From Oceanobacillus polygoni (GTDB taxonomy: Bacteria; Bacillota; Bacilli; Bacillales; Amphibacillaceae): a stretch of DNA of 64,000 nucleotides. The position numbers were made by a program, and so were the translations under genes. The notes below the pieces were generated by a model. That model had not been told where the DNA came from and did no database searches. It worked only from the letters and a program-made list of their open reading frames with translations. The stretch spans positions 857-64,856 of the forward strand of contig NZ_PIJY01000024.1 of the NCBI RefSeq assembly GCF_008304605.1, written 5' to 3'. Shown here one piece after another: positions 33,849-42,852 of this stretch; within the stretch, counting starts at the first letter, position 1, and each line of letters starts with the position of its first letter.

Positions 33849-34811
33849 ATGCGTATTATTGAAAGATTGAAACAGGGAAATACATCATCGGGTATTGCTG
33901 CACTTGGAAACACGTTTTTAGCTGCCATTAAAGGTGTAGCTGCTGCATTCAGTGGCAGTGGTACGATGTTTGCCTCAGCCATGCATTCCTTAGCAGATGC
34001 GGTTAATCAAGGCTTTGTTTATTTTGGTAGTGTTCTTGCCGAATTGCCACCCTCGAAGCGTTTTCCAGCAGGGTTTGGCCGTGTTATTAATATCTTTTGC
34101 ATGATTGCTGTAGTTGTTGTAACGATAATGGCATATGAAACAATTAAAGAAGGCTGGCATTTATTACAGCATCCAACAGAATCAACGCACTTTTGGCTTA
34201 ATATAATCATTTTATTGATTGCGTTTTTGATTGATGGATTTATCTTGTATAAAGCAATGAAAGAAATCAGGATGGAAACCGGAGCCGATAAAGCTGTCTC
34301 CATCATTCCTTATGCGTTTAAAAACGTAAATAAGGCTTCTCCTGCAACAAGGCTTGTGTTTTATGAAGATTTGGTTGCTACGGCTGGTGCGGTACTAGCG
34401 ATTATTGGGATTGTACTGGCGCAATTTTTCGGTATCCTTGCCGCAGATGGAATAGCTTCTATGATTATCGGGGTTTTAATGCTCTATGTCGCCTTTCGGG
34501 TTGGCTATGATAATATGGTTGGGTTAATCGGTGTAGCTGCTCCAGCTGAGATTCAGGATAAAATATACAACTTATTATTAAAGGATGAAGATGTCGTTGA
34601 TATTCAACGGATACGGATGATTCAAGAAGGTCGGTTGTACCATGTGGAAGGTACGATTGAGCTAAGAAAAGGACTAACATTAGATGAAGCGGATGATATT
34701 AAATATCGTTTAAAAGATGTTTTATTAAGGGAGTCTGAAGTTGCCGATGTTTTGTTGGGGATAGTAGAAACAGATGATATACAGAATTGGAAACCAGAAG
34801 ATAAAAAATAG
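33849..34811 (+). CDS. Cation diffusion facilitator (CDF) transporter
   Basis: The 320-residue product has about six helices with CDF features (GNTFLAAIKGVAAAFSGSGT, FASAMHSLADAVNQG with the Asp/His-type metal site, and ITxxGxxx helices) and a C-terminal cytosolic domain (about 220-310). The usual substrates are divalent metals such as Zn, Mn or Fe. The ATG at 33849 has AGGAGG 6 bases upstream; GTG 33846 is too near. A terminator follows at 34804. Confidence 0.85.
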   Translation: MRIIERLKQGNTSSGIAALGNTFLAAIKGVAAAFSGSGTMFASAMHSLADAVNQGFVYFGSVLAELPPSKRFPAGFGRVINIFCMIAVVVVTIMAYETIKEGWHLLQHPTESTHFWLNIIILLIAFLIDGFILYKAMKEIRMETGADKAVSIIPYAFKNVNKASPATRLVFYEDLVATAGAVLAIIGIVLAQFFGILAADGIASMIIGVLMLYVAFRVGYDNMVGLIGVAAPAEIQDKIYNLLLKDEDVVDIQRIRMIQEGRLYHVEGTIELRKGLTLDEADDIKYRLKDVLLRESEVADVLLGIVETDDIQNWKPEDKK

Positions 34812-34838
34812 ACATGTGCTGCATGTTTATTTTTTTTG
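34804..34838 (+). terminator. Terminator after the CDF gene
   Basis: aaaatagacatg tgctg catgtttatttttttt: a stem with one wobble pair and a strong T-run. Confidence 0.85.
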
Positions 34839-35009
34839 TATTTTAAATGGAATACCATTATGGAGTAGAACAGTAGTTAGAAAAACCAATTTTAAGTAAA
34901 GAAAAATTCAACTTTTTAGGAGCAACCTCGTCTATATTTATTTTTTGTGCGCTGGTAATATATGTTGGTCATGCTAAAATAAATAGGAGCGTTGATAGGA
35001 GGGGGAAAA

Positions 35010-35654
35010 ATGACAAATATTGTTTATTATACGGACAAGCTAACAGAAGAATTATACGCTATTTTAGATGATTTATTATTTTTTGCGACAGATCAGTATC
35101 AAGAATTTATTTACAATCAAATCGAAGCGATGATTGGGCAGCTCGATATCCTTGAAGAATATCGGGATGGATTGTTTCAATCTTTTATTTGGATGGCTAT
35201 CTTCTGTATTCGTGATACAGACGGCTTAACAATATACCAACATTACTTACGGAAGAATCGGCAACGATGGGAAAATAAAAGCGTGAAGTTACGTGAAGTA
35301 TTATATAGTTGGCTTAAAATGAATCCTAGTTTTTATCATGTAACAAAAGCAGGGAGTAGAAGTGGGAGGGTATTTATTTTTCAAGATGTAATTTGTAATC
35401 AATCAAGTGTCGTTTATTATCCTAATTTGAAATCTCCGGTTCCGAAGAACGGTGATCTGATTAGCGGGTTGCTTATCCCTTTTGGGAATGATTTTTATAT
35501 AACTATTAGTAGGCTACTACAAGTGAAAGCAGGTGCTAGAAAGGAGACAGAGAGATATGTACGGAATTTTTCTGTACAATCTAGCAAATGGAAATTAGAA
35601 CTGCAGGATTATATGACATTAATGAAGCAGACATACAAGATGCCTGTAGAATAA
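35010..35654 (+). CDS. Uncharacterised cytosolic protein
   Basis: The 214-residue product has no signal or membrane segment. It is rich in aromatic and acidic residues, with a helical N-terminal half (YTDKLTEELYAILDDLLFF) and a beta-rich middle. AGGAGGGGG stands 5 bases before the ATG. I do not recognise a family. A hairpin terminator follows, and a small membrane gene lies on the other strand. Confidence 0.65.
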   Translation: MTNIVYYTDKLTEELYAILDDLLFFATDQYQEFIYNQIEAMIGQLDILEEYRDGLFQSFIWMAIFCIRDTDGLTIYQHYLRKNRQRWENKSVKLREVLYSWLKMNPSFYHVTKAGSRSGRVFIFQDVICNQSSVVYYPNLKSPVPKNGDLISGLLIPFGNDFYITISRLLQVKAGARKETERYVRNFSVQSSKWKLELQDYMTLMKQTYKMPVE

Positions 35655-35674
35655 TACTCTCCTTAATTGAAAAC

Positions 35675-35746
35675 AGGTTTTATGATAATACGACGCTAGG
35701 AGAGAAAAACCAAAGAAATAATGATTTCTCTGGCCTGTTTTTAAAT
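35675..35746. terminator. Bidirectional terminator
   Basis: aaaacagg ... cctgtttttaa outer stem with an inner agagaaa/tttctct stem, between convergent genes. Confidence 0.65.
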
Positions 35747-35884
35747 AGAAGACTCCACCGTTTCTCCTAACGATTTTCTCTCAATATCGTAATCATCAAT
35801 AATATTCTCCATGTACCACCAAGTTAAAAACATAGCAATGAGTGTTACAAGTACAATGATAAGTATAACTACTTTCCCTTTCAT
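35741..35884 (-). CDS. 47-residue membrane peptide
   Basis: The product begins MKGKVVILII and continues with one transmembrane helix (about 5-24) followed by an acidic tail (MENIIDDYDIERKSLG). AAAGAGGTG lies about 8 bases before the ATG. Its reading frame is complete with a clean stop. It is convergent with the uncharacterised gene at 35010. Small stress-induced membrane proteins of this kind are common in Bacillaceae; I recognise no family. Confidence 0.6.
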   Translation of the reverse strand: MKGKVVILIIVLVTLIAMFLTWWYMENIIDDYDIERKSLGETVESSI

Positions 35885-36088
35885 ATAGGACACCTCTTTC
35901 GCCTAAAGATAGGTTACCAAATTCGTTTATACCTGTAAATATATAATTCTTAACGTGAATAAATGAATAGTATATGCGCTTTATTGCTATTTTGATAACT
36001 AGCATAAATTATGGTATGATAATCTTTTGGAAAATATTAAATGGAGTCGTTCAAAAGCTTCATATACAGATTAGGAAGAGGTAAGGGA

Positions 36089-37543
36089 TTGAAGATCGAA
36101 CAATTAAAACAAGATTGGTTTGGGAATGTTAAGGGAGATATCCTATCTGGAATTGTCGTTGCTTTGGCACTTATTCCAGAGGCAATTGCATTCTCTATTA
36201 TAGCGGGTGTAGATCCAATGGTTGGTCTATACGCTTCTTTTTGTATTGCAGTTGTTATCGCATTTGTCGGCGGAAGACCAGGAATGATATCTGCTGCAAC
36301 GGGTGCGATGGCATTATTGATGGTAAACCTTGTTGCAGAATATGGGCTGCAGTACCTGTTAGCAGCAACGATTTTAACAGGAATTATTCAATTCATCTTT
36401 GGGGTATGCAAGTTAGCAAAAGCAATGAAGTTTGTCCCACATTCAGTCATGATTGGGTTTGTCAATGCATTGGCTATACTAATATTCGTTGCTCAAATTC
36501 AACATTTTATTGGTGAAACGTGGATTATGTACGTACTCGTTGGATTGACTTTAGCAATTATTTACCTTTTCCCGCGTTTTACGAAGGCAATACCGTCTAC
36601 ATTAGTTGCAATTATAGTTGTTACTGCTATTGTAATTCTCGGTAATATTGATATACGAACGGTTGGGGATATGGGCGCTTTAACTCAGCAGTTACCAGTC
36701 TTTTTTATTCCGTCTGTTCCATTTACGTTAGAAACATTGATGATTATCTTCCCGTATTCTTTTGCTTTAGCAATTGTTGGGTTATTGGAATCACTTTTAA
36801 CAGCGAATATTGTAGATGATATGACAGATACGGAAAGTGACAAGAACAGGGAGAGCCGCGGACAGGGAATCGCCAATATCATAACAGGCTTCTTTGGCGG
36901 GATGGCTGGCTGTGCAATGATTGGACAATCTGGGATTAATGTAAAATCAGGTGGAAGAGGTCGATTATCCACGTTTATAGCGGGTGCATTTTTGATGTTT
37001 CTTATTGTAGTCCTAGGCGACTTCGTTGTACAAATACCGATGGCAGCTCTAGCAGGTGTTATGGTGATGGTCTCCATTAGTACGTTCGATTGGTCTTCGG
37101 TACGTAATATTTTAAAAGTACCACGAACCGATGCGTTTGTAATGGTTGCGACGGTTGCTATTGTTCTTGTGACGAACAATTTAGCATTAGGAGTTTTTGC
37201 AGGTGTGATGTTAAGTGCCATCTTTTTTGCGGCGAAAATTTCTAAAGTAACGGTTACAGATAGCCTTGTTGAAGCTAGGAATACGAGGATTTACGAAATA
37301 GTAGGACAGCTGTTCTTCGCATCTGTAAGTGACCTGCCGAAGCGGTTTAACTATGAAGATGCTGTAGAGCATGTTGAAATTGATTTGACTGATGCACATC
37401 TATGGGATGATTCAGCAATAGCTGCATTGGATAAAATTGAATCGAAGTTTAAAGATGCTAACATTCGTGTTACGTATACGGGGTTAAATACGGAAAGTAA
37501 GCAACTGAAAAATAAAATCCAAGGTATTCCTTCCGAACATTAA
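36089..37543 (+). CDS. SulP/SLC26-family anion transporter with STAS domain
   Basis: The 484-residue product has a 10-14 helix SulP core (ALIPEAIAFSIIAGVDP, the STAATGA-like SAATGAMALLMV, GFVNALAILIF) and a C-terminal STAS domain (about 395-480; VEHVEIDLTDAHLWDDSAIAALDKI). Bicarbonate, sulfate or other anions are possible. The TTG at 36089 follows GGAAGAGGT and gives a family-like N-terminus (KIEQLKQDWFGNVKGDILSG); the ATG at 36041 has no clear site. The next gene encodes a universal stress protein. Confidence 0.92.
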   Translation: MKIEQLKQDWFGNVKGDILSGIVVALALIPEAIAFSIIAGVDPMVGLYASFCIAVVIAFVGGRPGMISAATGAMALLMVNLVAEYGLQYLLAATILTGIIQFIFGVCKLAKAMKFVPHSVMIGFVNALAILIFVAQIQHFIGETWIMYVLVGLTLAIIYLFPRFTKAIPSTLVAIIVVTAIVILGNIDIRTVGDMGALTQQLPVFFIPSVPFTLETLMIIFPYSFALAIVGLLESLLTANIVDDMTDTESDKNRESRGQGIANIITGFFGGMAGCAMIGQSGINVKSGGRGRLSTFIAGAFLMFLIVVLGDFVVQIPMAALAGVMVMVSISTFDWSSVRNILKVPRTDAFVMVATVAIVLVTNNLALGVFAGVMLSAIFFAAKISKVTVTDSLVEARNTRIYEIVGQLFFASVSDLPKRFNYEDAVEHVEIDLTDAHLWDDSAIAALDKIESKFKDANIRVTYTGLNTESKQLKNKIQGIPSEH

Positions 37544-37589
37544 TTTTGTTGTGCTATGATGGTAGAAAACGATAAACGGGGTGGTGCGT

Positions 37590-38006
37590 TTGTTTAAACG
37601 AATTTTACTTGCAGTTGATGGCTCAGAGCATTCCATTCGTGCTGTAAAATATGCGATCGAACTTGTTAAAAAGTTTGATGGCGTCATTGAAGCCGTTTAT
37701 GTTGTAGATGAGAATACCGCCAAGAAGGATGTACTGTACGCTACAAATAAGTTTGAGATCGAAGCAAAACGGAAGGAAAAAATAAAACCGATTCGGGAAT
37801 TATTGGATCAATCGGATGTTGTTTTCGGAACGCACGTCCTTCATGGAGAACCTGGGCCACGTATTGTTGAGTTTGCAGAGGAAAGAGAAGTTGATTGTGT
37901 CGTGATTGGGAGTCGTGGATTAAATCAAGTACAGTCCTTTCTTCTGGGAAGTGTCAGCCATAAGGTTGCAAAGCGTGCAGCATGCCCAGTCTTAATTGTT
38001 AAATGA
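37590..38006 (+). CDS. Universal stress protein (UspA family)
   Basis: The 138-residue product has the Usp fold: FKRILLAVDGSEHSIRAVKYA at the start and the ATP-binding GSRGLNQVQSFLLGSVSHKV (G-2x-G-9x-G(S/T) motif) near the end. Such proteins bind ATP or other nucleotides and are induced by stress. The TTG at 37590 follows GGGGTGG; the GTGs at 37581 and 37584 overlap it. It sits 46 bases after SulP, a frequent pairing in Bacillaceae. Confidence 0.92.
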   Translation: MFKRILLAVDGSEHSIRAVKYAIELVKKFDGVIEAVYVVDENTAKKDVLYATNKFEIEAKRKEKIKPIRELLDQSDVVFGTHVLHGEPGPRIVEFAEEREVDCVVIGSRGLNQVQSFLLGSVSHKVAKRAACPVLIVK

Positions 38007-38018
38007 TCCTATAGAACA

Positions 38019-38051
38019 GAAAAACTGCCCAATTGATAGGCAGTTTTTCTA
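38019..38051 (+). terminator. Terminator after the UspA gene
   Basis: gaaaaactgcc caattgata ggcagtttttc: perfect stem with a T-run. Confidence 0.88.
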
Positions 38052-38080
38052 TGGAAAAAATTCTTCAATTTCTACTACTT

Positions 38081-38112
38081 AAAAAATAGGATGGAAAAAA
38101 TGCCATCCTATT
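38081..38112 (-). terminator. Terminator of the DAO-type oxidase operon
   Basis: On the minus strand aataggatgg ... ccatcctatttttt, partly inside the last codons of the gene at 38108. Confidence 0.75.
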
Positions 38113-39226
38113 GAACAGCCCCAGCTACAGCATAGTCTTCTAAATCAATTTCAAGTTTCTCACCTAATGCTAGATTTGCTAATTGCATACCGATGTATGG
38201 TCCCATTGTTAATCCAGTAGAACCTAGTCCATTCGCAAGAAGTAATCCTTTGAAATTAGGTAGCTCGCCGATTACAGGAAGAAATCCCGGGGTAACTGGT
38301 CTAAAACCGATTCTTGTTTCTAATACGGTGCTATTTCGTAATCCTGGTGCTACTTCAATCGCTTTATTTAAAATTTCTTGCATGCCACCAGCTGTATTTC
38401 GGTAATCAAATCCTGTGTCATCTTCGTATGTTGTACCAACGACAATTCGTCTATCATCAAATGCTAGCATATACTGATTATTCGGTGGCATGACAACAGG
38501 CCATGTAGATGTATCCATGTCAGGAACTGCTAGATGCATAATTTGTGCACGCTGTGGGGTGACTTGAAATGTCACGCCAAGTGGCTGGATCAGCTCATTC
38601 ATCCATGCTCCTGTTGCTGCAATTACACAATCTCCATCAATGGTTTTTCCATCTACAGAAATTCCAGTAATTTGAACGTCTTCTGTCATTAGGCTTGCAT
38701 TTCCCGTAATAAATTCAGCACCATGTTTTTTCGCAGCTTGAAGCAGCGCATCCCGTAGTTTACGCCCATCAACTCTAGCGGCACCACTAACATGTACGGA
38801 GCTATATTCTTCAGAAAGAATTGGGAACATGGACTTCGTCTGTGTCGAATCAAGTAAGGTGATTTCACCAATTTCTGGGGCGGTTTCCCGGCGCTTGATT
38901 GCACGGTCACGCATTGCGAGAAGCTTTTTTTCATCGGTGTGGAGACTAATCACACCTACTTGTGCGTATCCAACATCCTTTTCACCGTCGTCTAGCAATT
39001 CATTGATTAACTCATGGTACATCCGTGCCCCATTTTTGGCTAAGTTGTACCATGCTTTATTTCGACGCTGGGAAAGCCATGGACATACAATTCCCGCGGC
39101 TGCATCTGTTGCTTGTCCCTGATCGTTTCGATCGATGATAACAACTTTGGCACCCTTTTTAGCGAGATGGTAGGCTGTACTAGCTCCTAATATTCCAGCT
39201 CCAATTATAATGCATTTCTTACTCAT
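38108..39226 (-). CDS. FAD-dependent amino acid/glycine oxidase-like oxidoreductase (DAO family)
   Basis: The 372-residue product has the GxGxxG FAD fold (IIGAGILGASTAYHLAKKGA) and the DAO pattern with IRVDGRKLRD and C-terminal RPVTPGFLPVIGELPNFKGL, GLGSTGLTMGPYIG. Candidates are glycine/sarcosine oxidase, D-amino acid dehydrogenase or the ThiO type. No thiazole gene lies nearby, so ThiO is less likely. It forms an operon with a DinB-family gene upstream (1-base gap on the minus strand), an unusual pair. Confidence 0.88.
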   Translation of the reverse strand: MSKKCIIIGAGILGASTAYHLAKKGAKVVIIDRNDQGQATDAAAGIVCPWLSQRRNKAWYNLAKNGARMYHELINELLDDGEKDVGYAQVGVISLHTDEKKLLAMRDRAIKRRETAPEIGEITLLDSTQTKSMFPILSEEYSSVHVSGAARVDGRKLRDALLQAAKKHGAEFITGNASLMTEDVQITGISVDGKTIDGDCVIAATGAWMNELIQPLGVTFQVTPQRAQIMHLAVPDMDTSTWPVVMPPNNQYMLAFDDRRIVVGTTYEDDTGFDYRNTAGGMQEILNKAIEVAPGLRNSTVLETRIGFRPVTPGFLPVIGELPNFKGLLLANGLGSTGLTMGPYIGMQLANLALGEKLEIDLEDYAVAGAVQ

Positions 39227-39227
39227 A

Positions 39228-39683
39228 TTACCCGACTTTCAGAACTTGGTGCATTGCTTTGATTTTTCCAATATGCTCTGCTTCATGAAAAGCAAGCATG
39301 ATTAACAAATCTCCATGTGTTTCGATGCTACCAAACGGTACCTTAAACTTAACGTTCGATTTCCAAAAAAGATCATCAAATTCATTTACGCGATTTTGCT
39401 GATTTTCCAGTGCTTCGATTAGTACATCTAATGTCGGAGCCTCAGAAGTCCAATCACTAGGTTTTGTACCTGAACTAAATAGCTCTGCAAAATCCTTAGG
39501 AATATGTGTTGACTTAGCAGGATATCTAAATAGAAATTTTTCTGTTACTACAAGTGCATGTCCAATGTGCCAACGGATGGTATTATTGAAGTATTCCGAT
39601 TGGCGATCAACAGTATCTTCGTCTAATTCTTTAATAAATGTCAGTAAGGAAGTTCTTGTTAAATTGAATTGTTTTCGTGACAT
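39228..39683 (-). CDS. DinB-family four-helix protein
   Basis: The 151-residue product has the DinB/YfiT four-helix bundle with metal-ligand histidines (IRWHIGHALVVTEKFL, and EAEHIGKIKAMHQ near the end). Family members include thiol-dependent transferases using bacillithiol and damage-inducible proteins. It is transcribed just before the DAO-type oxidase, with GGAGGGA before the ATG. The gap 39684-39977 upstream probably holds its promoter and that of the divergent gene. Confidence 0.88.
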   Translation of the reverse strand: MSRKQFNLTRTSLLTFIKELDEDTVDRQSEYFNNTIRWHIGHALVVTEKFLFRYPAKSTHIPKDFAELFSSGTKPSDWTSEAPTLDVLIEALENQQNRVNEFDDLFWKSNVKFKVPFGSIETHGDLLIMLAFHEAEHIGKIKAMHQVLKVG

Positions 39684-39977
39684 ATTTATCCCTCCAATAG
39701 TATTGATTATAATGGAAATAGCACTACTTTAACAATTATATCGAATTATATAGAGGAAATTGTAGATTTCTCAAGAATAATAAAGGAGTAGGAAGTTTAG
39801 ATAAACAGTTTAACGAAGTATGATTATTTCAATTCCATTCAGAAGGGCTGAAGGGTATCTATATAGAAATCGTACATGTGTTGAATAAAGATAGGATACA
39901 ATGAAGATATTGCTCAAGCTCTCGAACGTGGAATAATAAACTGTTTTCATTAATTGGAACAAGGGGGTGTCGCTTTG

Positions 39978-40538
39978 GTGAAAGAGAAAAAAATTAAATT
40001 GGGATGGTTCGGCTGGACGATGATTGGAGTTGTTTTGATTACGGTGATTGCATCTAGTTTATTCTTTTTTAATGTATTCCAACTAGATATGAAGTCCCTA
40101 TTCCGCGATGATGAATTGGTCGGATCGGTTGATCAGAATGATATTTCGGAAGAAGCAATGGGAGAAATTAATCGGGTGCGTGCTACTATTGGGGGTGAAA
40201 ATGCGGAATTGGGTCGGTTTATTCGGGCGATGCATGAATTTTATAATAAAACAACTGGATATGGTGGGATAAATAATCTGGATTGGGACGAGCAAAGAGA
40301 GCAAGCAGAAACAGTTATCGATAGGATTGAAGGGATTGATACAGAAATAACAGATGAATCGTTGCTTGCGGATTTAAAACAAATTGTTGACTTAGCAAAC
40401 CGTATATCGGATGAGCAAGATAGCGAGCTTATACGAAGTTTGCATCGTTATTTTCATGATTTAGATATTGCGTTGAATAATTACACAACCTTTGATCGAA
40501 TTTGGAATGTAACGGAAACATTAAAAGGCATAGAATAA
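39978..40538 (+). CDS. Single-pass membrane protein with extracytoplasmic helical domain
   Basis: The 186-residue product has a basic start (KEKKIKLGW), a transmembrane helix (about 10-33; MIGVVLITVIASSLFFF) and a 150-residue acidic helical domain outside. The GTG at 39978 is 8 bases from GGGGGTG; TTG at 39975 is also possible. I recognise no family. It is followed by ppaC after an 80-base gap. Confidence 0.6.
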   Translation: MKEKKIKLGWFGWTMIGVVLITVIASSLFFFNVFQLDMKSLFRDDELVGSVDQNDISEEAMGEINRVRATIGGENAELGRFIRAMHEFYNKTTGYGGINNLDWDEQREQAETVIDRIEGIDTEITDESLLADLKQIVDLANRISDEQDSELIRSLHRYFHDLDIALNNYTTFDRIWNVTETLKGIE

Positions 40539-40616
40539 GTCAAAAAATAACACATAGCGACAAAAAATATGGTACTCTAGTACAAGAGAAAATTCACATC
40601 AAAGGAGTTATAAAGT

Positions 40617-41546
40617 ATGACTAAACCATTCATTTTTGGACATAAGAATCCAGATACAGATACAATCTGTTCGGCTTTAGCTTTTGCGGATTTGAAAAAT
40701 AAAATAGGTGAAGAAGCAACACCAGTAAGACTTGGGGTTGTTAATAAAGAAACGCAATTTGCGCTAGATTATTTTGGGGTAGAAGCGCCTGAACAAATTG
40801 AAAAAGTAGAAGATGGTGCGAAGGTTATCTTGGTCGATCATAATGAATTCCAACAAAGCGCAGAAAACATTGAAAATGCACATATTATAGAGGTTGTTGA
40901 TCATCATCGTGTTTCTAACTTTGAAACGAGAGAAGCTTTATATTTTCGTGTAGAGCCAGTTGGTTGTACGGCTACGATTTTAAATAAAATGTATAAAGAG
41001 AAAGGCATTCCTGTTACGAAGGAAATTGCTGGGCTACTTTTATCAGCGATTATATCTGACTCTTTATTGTTAAAATCTCCGACATGTACTGCGGAAGATG
41101 TAGATGCAGCACATGAGCTTGCAGAAATTGCTGAAGTGAACATTGAAACCTATGGTTTGAAAATGCTTCAAGCTGGAGCGGATTTAAGTGATAAATCTGC
41201 ACGTGACTTAATTACGATGGATGCAAAAGAATTTTCAATGGGTGAAGCAAAAGTCGAGATTGCTCAAGTAAATGCGGTTGATACAAGTGATATTTATAAG
41301 AGTCAGGCAGAAATTGAAGCGGAAATGGAGAAAGTAGTGAAAGAGAAAGAACTTGATTTGTTCCTATTCGTTGCAACGGATATTCTAAACAATGATTCCG
41401 AAGTGCTTGCAATTGGAAGCGGGAAAGATAAAGTAGCATCTGGATTTGCTGTGACATTTGATGGCAACAACAGAGCTCTGTTAAAAGGAGTCGTATCACG
41501 TAAAAAACAAATTGTAACAACCTTAACGGATGAATTCTTAAAATAA
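40617..41546 (+). CDS. ppaC: Manganese-dependent inorganic pyrophosphatase
   Basis: The 309-residue product is the family II (DHH) pyrophosphatase: [13 protein letters not shown] (residues 9-21, metal ligands), [10 protein letters not shown] and [10 protein letters not shown], and the C-terminal Arg/Lys substrate site ([10 protein letters not shown]). It hydrolyses pyrophosphate to drive biosynthesis. It is a monocistron with a terminator at 41552, and AAAGGAG lies before the ATG. Confidence 0.97.
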   Translation: MTKPFIFGHKNPDTDTICSALAFADLKNKIGEEATPVRLGVVNKETQFALDYFGVEAPEQIEKVEDGAKVILVDHNEFQQSAENIENAHIIEVVDHHRVSNFETREALYFRVEPVGCTATILNKMYKEKGIPVTKEIAGLLLSAIISDSLLLKSPTCTAEDVDAAHELAEIAEVNIETYGLKMLQAGADLSDKSARDLITMDAKEFSMGEAKVEIAQVNAVDTSDIYKSQAEIEAEMEKVVKEKELDLFLFVATDILNNDSEVLAIGSGKDKVASGFAVTFDGNNRALLKGVVSRKKQIVTTLTDEFLK

Positions 41547-41551
41547 GCAAC

Positions 41552-41598
41552 AAAAATGGATCTCTACCTAGTACTGGGTAGAGATCCATTTTTGTTAG
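41552..41598 (+). terminator. Terminator after ppaC
   Basis: aaaatggatctctaccta gt actgggtagagatccattttt: a long perfect stem. Confidence 0.9.
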
Positions 41599-41610
41599 GG
41601 TATATAAATA

Positions 41611-41643
41611 AAAAAGCTTTCCCAATTAAGGGAAAGCTTTTTT
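41611..41643 (-). terminator. Terminator of the cold shock gene
   Basis: aaaaaagctttccc aattaa gggaaagctttttt; the T-run works for the minus strand. Confidence 0.88.
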
Positions 41644-41655
41644 GATTTCACTTAC

Positions 41656-41856
41656 TTACGCTTTGTTAACGTTAGTAGCTTGTGGTCCACGGTTACCTTC
41701 TTCGATATCGAAAGTTACTGTTTGACCTTCTTCTAAAGTTTTGAAACCTTCGCCTTGAATTGCTGAGAAATGTACGAATACATCGTCTCCACCTTCAACT
41801 TCGATGAAACCGAAGCCTTTATCTGCGTTAAACCATTTTACTGAACCTGTGTTCAT
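41656..41856 (-). CDS. csp: Cold shock protein (CspA/CspD family)
   Basis: The 66-residue OB-fold protein has RNP1 (KGFGFIEV) and RNP2 (VFVHFSAI) and binds single-stranded nucleic acids as an RNA chaperone. The ATG at 41856 has GGAGGT upstream; a longer ORF adds seven residues. The unusually long leader (about 41857-42080) fits the long 5' UTR of csp mRNAs. It is named by family only; which paralogue is unclear. Confidence 0.96.
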   Translation of the reverse strand: MNTGSVKWFNADKGFGFIEVEGGDDVFVHFSAIQGEGFKTLEEGQTVTFDIEEGNRGPQATNVNKA

Positions 41857-42083
41857 AAAAAAAACCTCCATGTGCATTTTGCACGTTTATTACTATTTTT
41901 GTTCAAGATACAACTCAAGACGAAATCACTAAAGAGATACTACTGTCTATCCTGTATTTCTCACGAACAACAATAAGTATTTATATTATAGCATAGATGT
42001 CTAAAAAATATCCACTTTTTTTAAAAAAAGTTTCAAATAGAATTTTTTTGCTGTTTAAAGAGCTGTTATAGCAACGTTTGCAG
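41857..42083. other. Leader of the cold shock gene and divergent spore promoter
   Basis: About 230 bases without a gene. AT-rich sequence probably contains the long untranslated leader of csp. Its right side abuts the sigma-G type promoter of sspP. No other structure is clear. Confidence 0.4.
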
Positions 42084-42113
42084 TGAATTTCCAATTTAAG
42101 ATAGCGCATAATA
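42084..42113 (+). promoter_or_regulatory. Sigma-G (forespore) promoter
   Basis: TGAATT, a 17-base spacer and CATAATA match the sigma-G pattern of SASP genes (TGAATA ... CATACTA). It lies about 50 bases before the sspP start. Confidence 0.75.
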
Positions 42114-42161
42114 TCACTCTTAAAATAGAAACTAAAATGAAGCCGAAAGGAGTGAAACGAG

Positions 42162-42314
42162 ATGTCAAAAAATCCAAAAGGTCCGAAGCAACAAGAGAAG
42201 GTGAATTTACCAAAAAGTCCAGTACAGCCATATGGTGAGCCATTGAGTGGCTCCAAAAAGGATAAAAATACGAATCATTCCAGACAAAATCATAATCCAC
42301 ATCATGGTTTATAA
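42162..42314 (+). CDS. sspP: Small acid-soluble spore protein P-like
   Basis: The 50-residue product begins MSKNPKGPKQ and has the C-terminal core PLSGSKKDKNTNHSRQNHNP, which closely matches SspP of B. subtilis (PLDGSKKVKNRNHTRQKHN). GAAAGGAG stands 8 bases before the ATG and a sigma-G type promoter lies further upstream. It is a minor SASP made in the forespore. The gene shows that the organism is a spore former. Confidence 0.85.
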   Translation: MSKNPKGPKQQEKVNLPKSPVQPYGEPLSGSKKDKNTNHSRQNHNPHHGL

Positions 42315-42330
42315 TCGTTTTTCGTATTTA

Positions 42331-42366
42331 AGGAGCATAATCAGTTACGATTATTGCTCTTTTCTA
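42331..42366 (+). terminator. Terminator after sspP
   Basis: gagcataatc ... gattattgctc followed by ttttct. Confidence 0.75.
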
Positions 42367-42436
42367 TTTTACCCCCTAATATTATAATTGTGTTACGAAT
42401 TATTATTTAGTGTAATACTTTTTAAAGGAGAAATTA

Positions 42437-42817
42437 ATGATGTGGAAAGAGTTTAGGGAATTTGCTTTTCAAGGGAATATCTTTGACCTAGCTGTTGCAG
42501 TGGTAATTGGTTCAGCTTTTGGTGCAATTGTAACATCCTTTGTTGAAAATATTATTACGCCTCTCGTAGGGATTTTAGCAGGGGGTATTGATTTTACTGG
42601 ATTAAGTATAACGGTTGGAAATGCGGAAGTATTATATGGCAATTTTATTCAATCCTTTGTTGACTTTTTGATTATTGCATTTGCAATCTTTATGGCAATC
42701 CGTGTCTTGTCTAAATTCAAAAAGAAAGAGGAAAAGGCAGTTGAAGAGGAAGTTGATAAACAAGAACAGCTGCTAACCGAAATCAGAGATCTATTAAAAG
42801 AACAACATGTAAAATAA
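42437..42817 (+). CDS. mscL: Large-conductance mechanosensitive channel
   Basis: The 126-residue product has the MscL N-terminus (EFREFAFQGNIFDLAVAVVI), the ITPLVGILAGG pore region, two helices and a C-terminal acidic/basic coiled tail (KKKEEKAVEEEVDKQEQ). It opens on osmotic downshock. AAAGGAG precedes the two adjacent ATGs. It is a monocistron with a strong terminator. Confidence 0.96.
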   Translation: MMWKEFREFAFQGNIFDLAVAVVIGSAFGAIVTSFVENIITPLVGILAGGIDFTGLSITVGNAEVLYGNFIQSFVDFLIIAFAIFMAIRVLSKFKKKEEKAVEEEVDKQEQLLTEIRDLLKEQHVK

Positions 42818-42852
42818 AAACCTGCAGATTATGCTTCTGCAGGTTTTTTGTC
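42818..42852. terminator. Terminator between mscL and yidC
   Basis: aaaaacctgcag attatgctt ctgcaggtttttt: a bidirectional stem between convergent stop codons; it overlaps the last codons of yidC. Confidence 0.9.
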
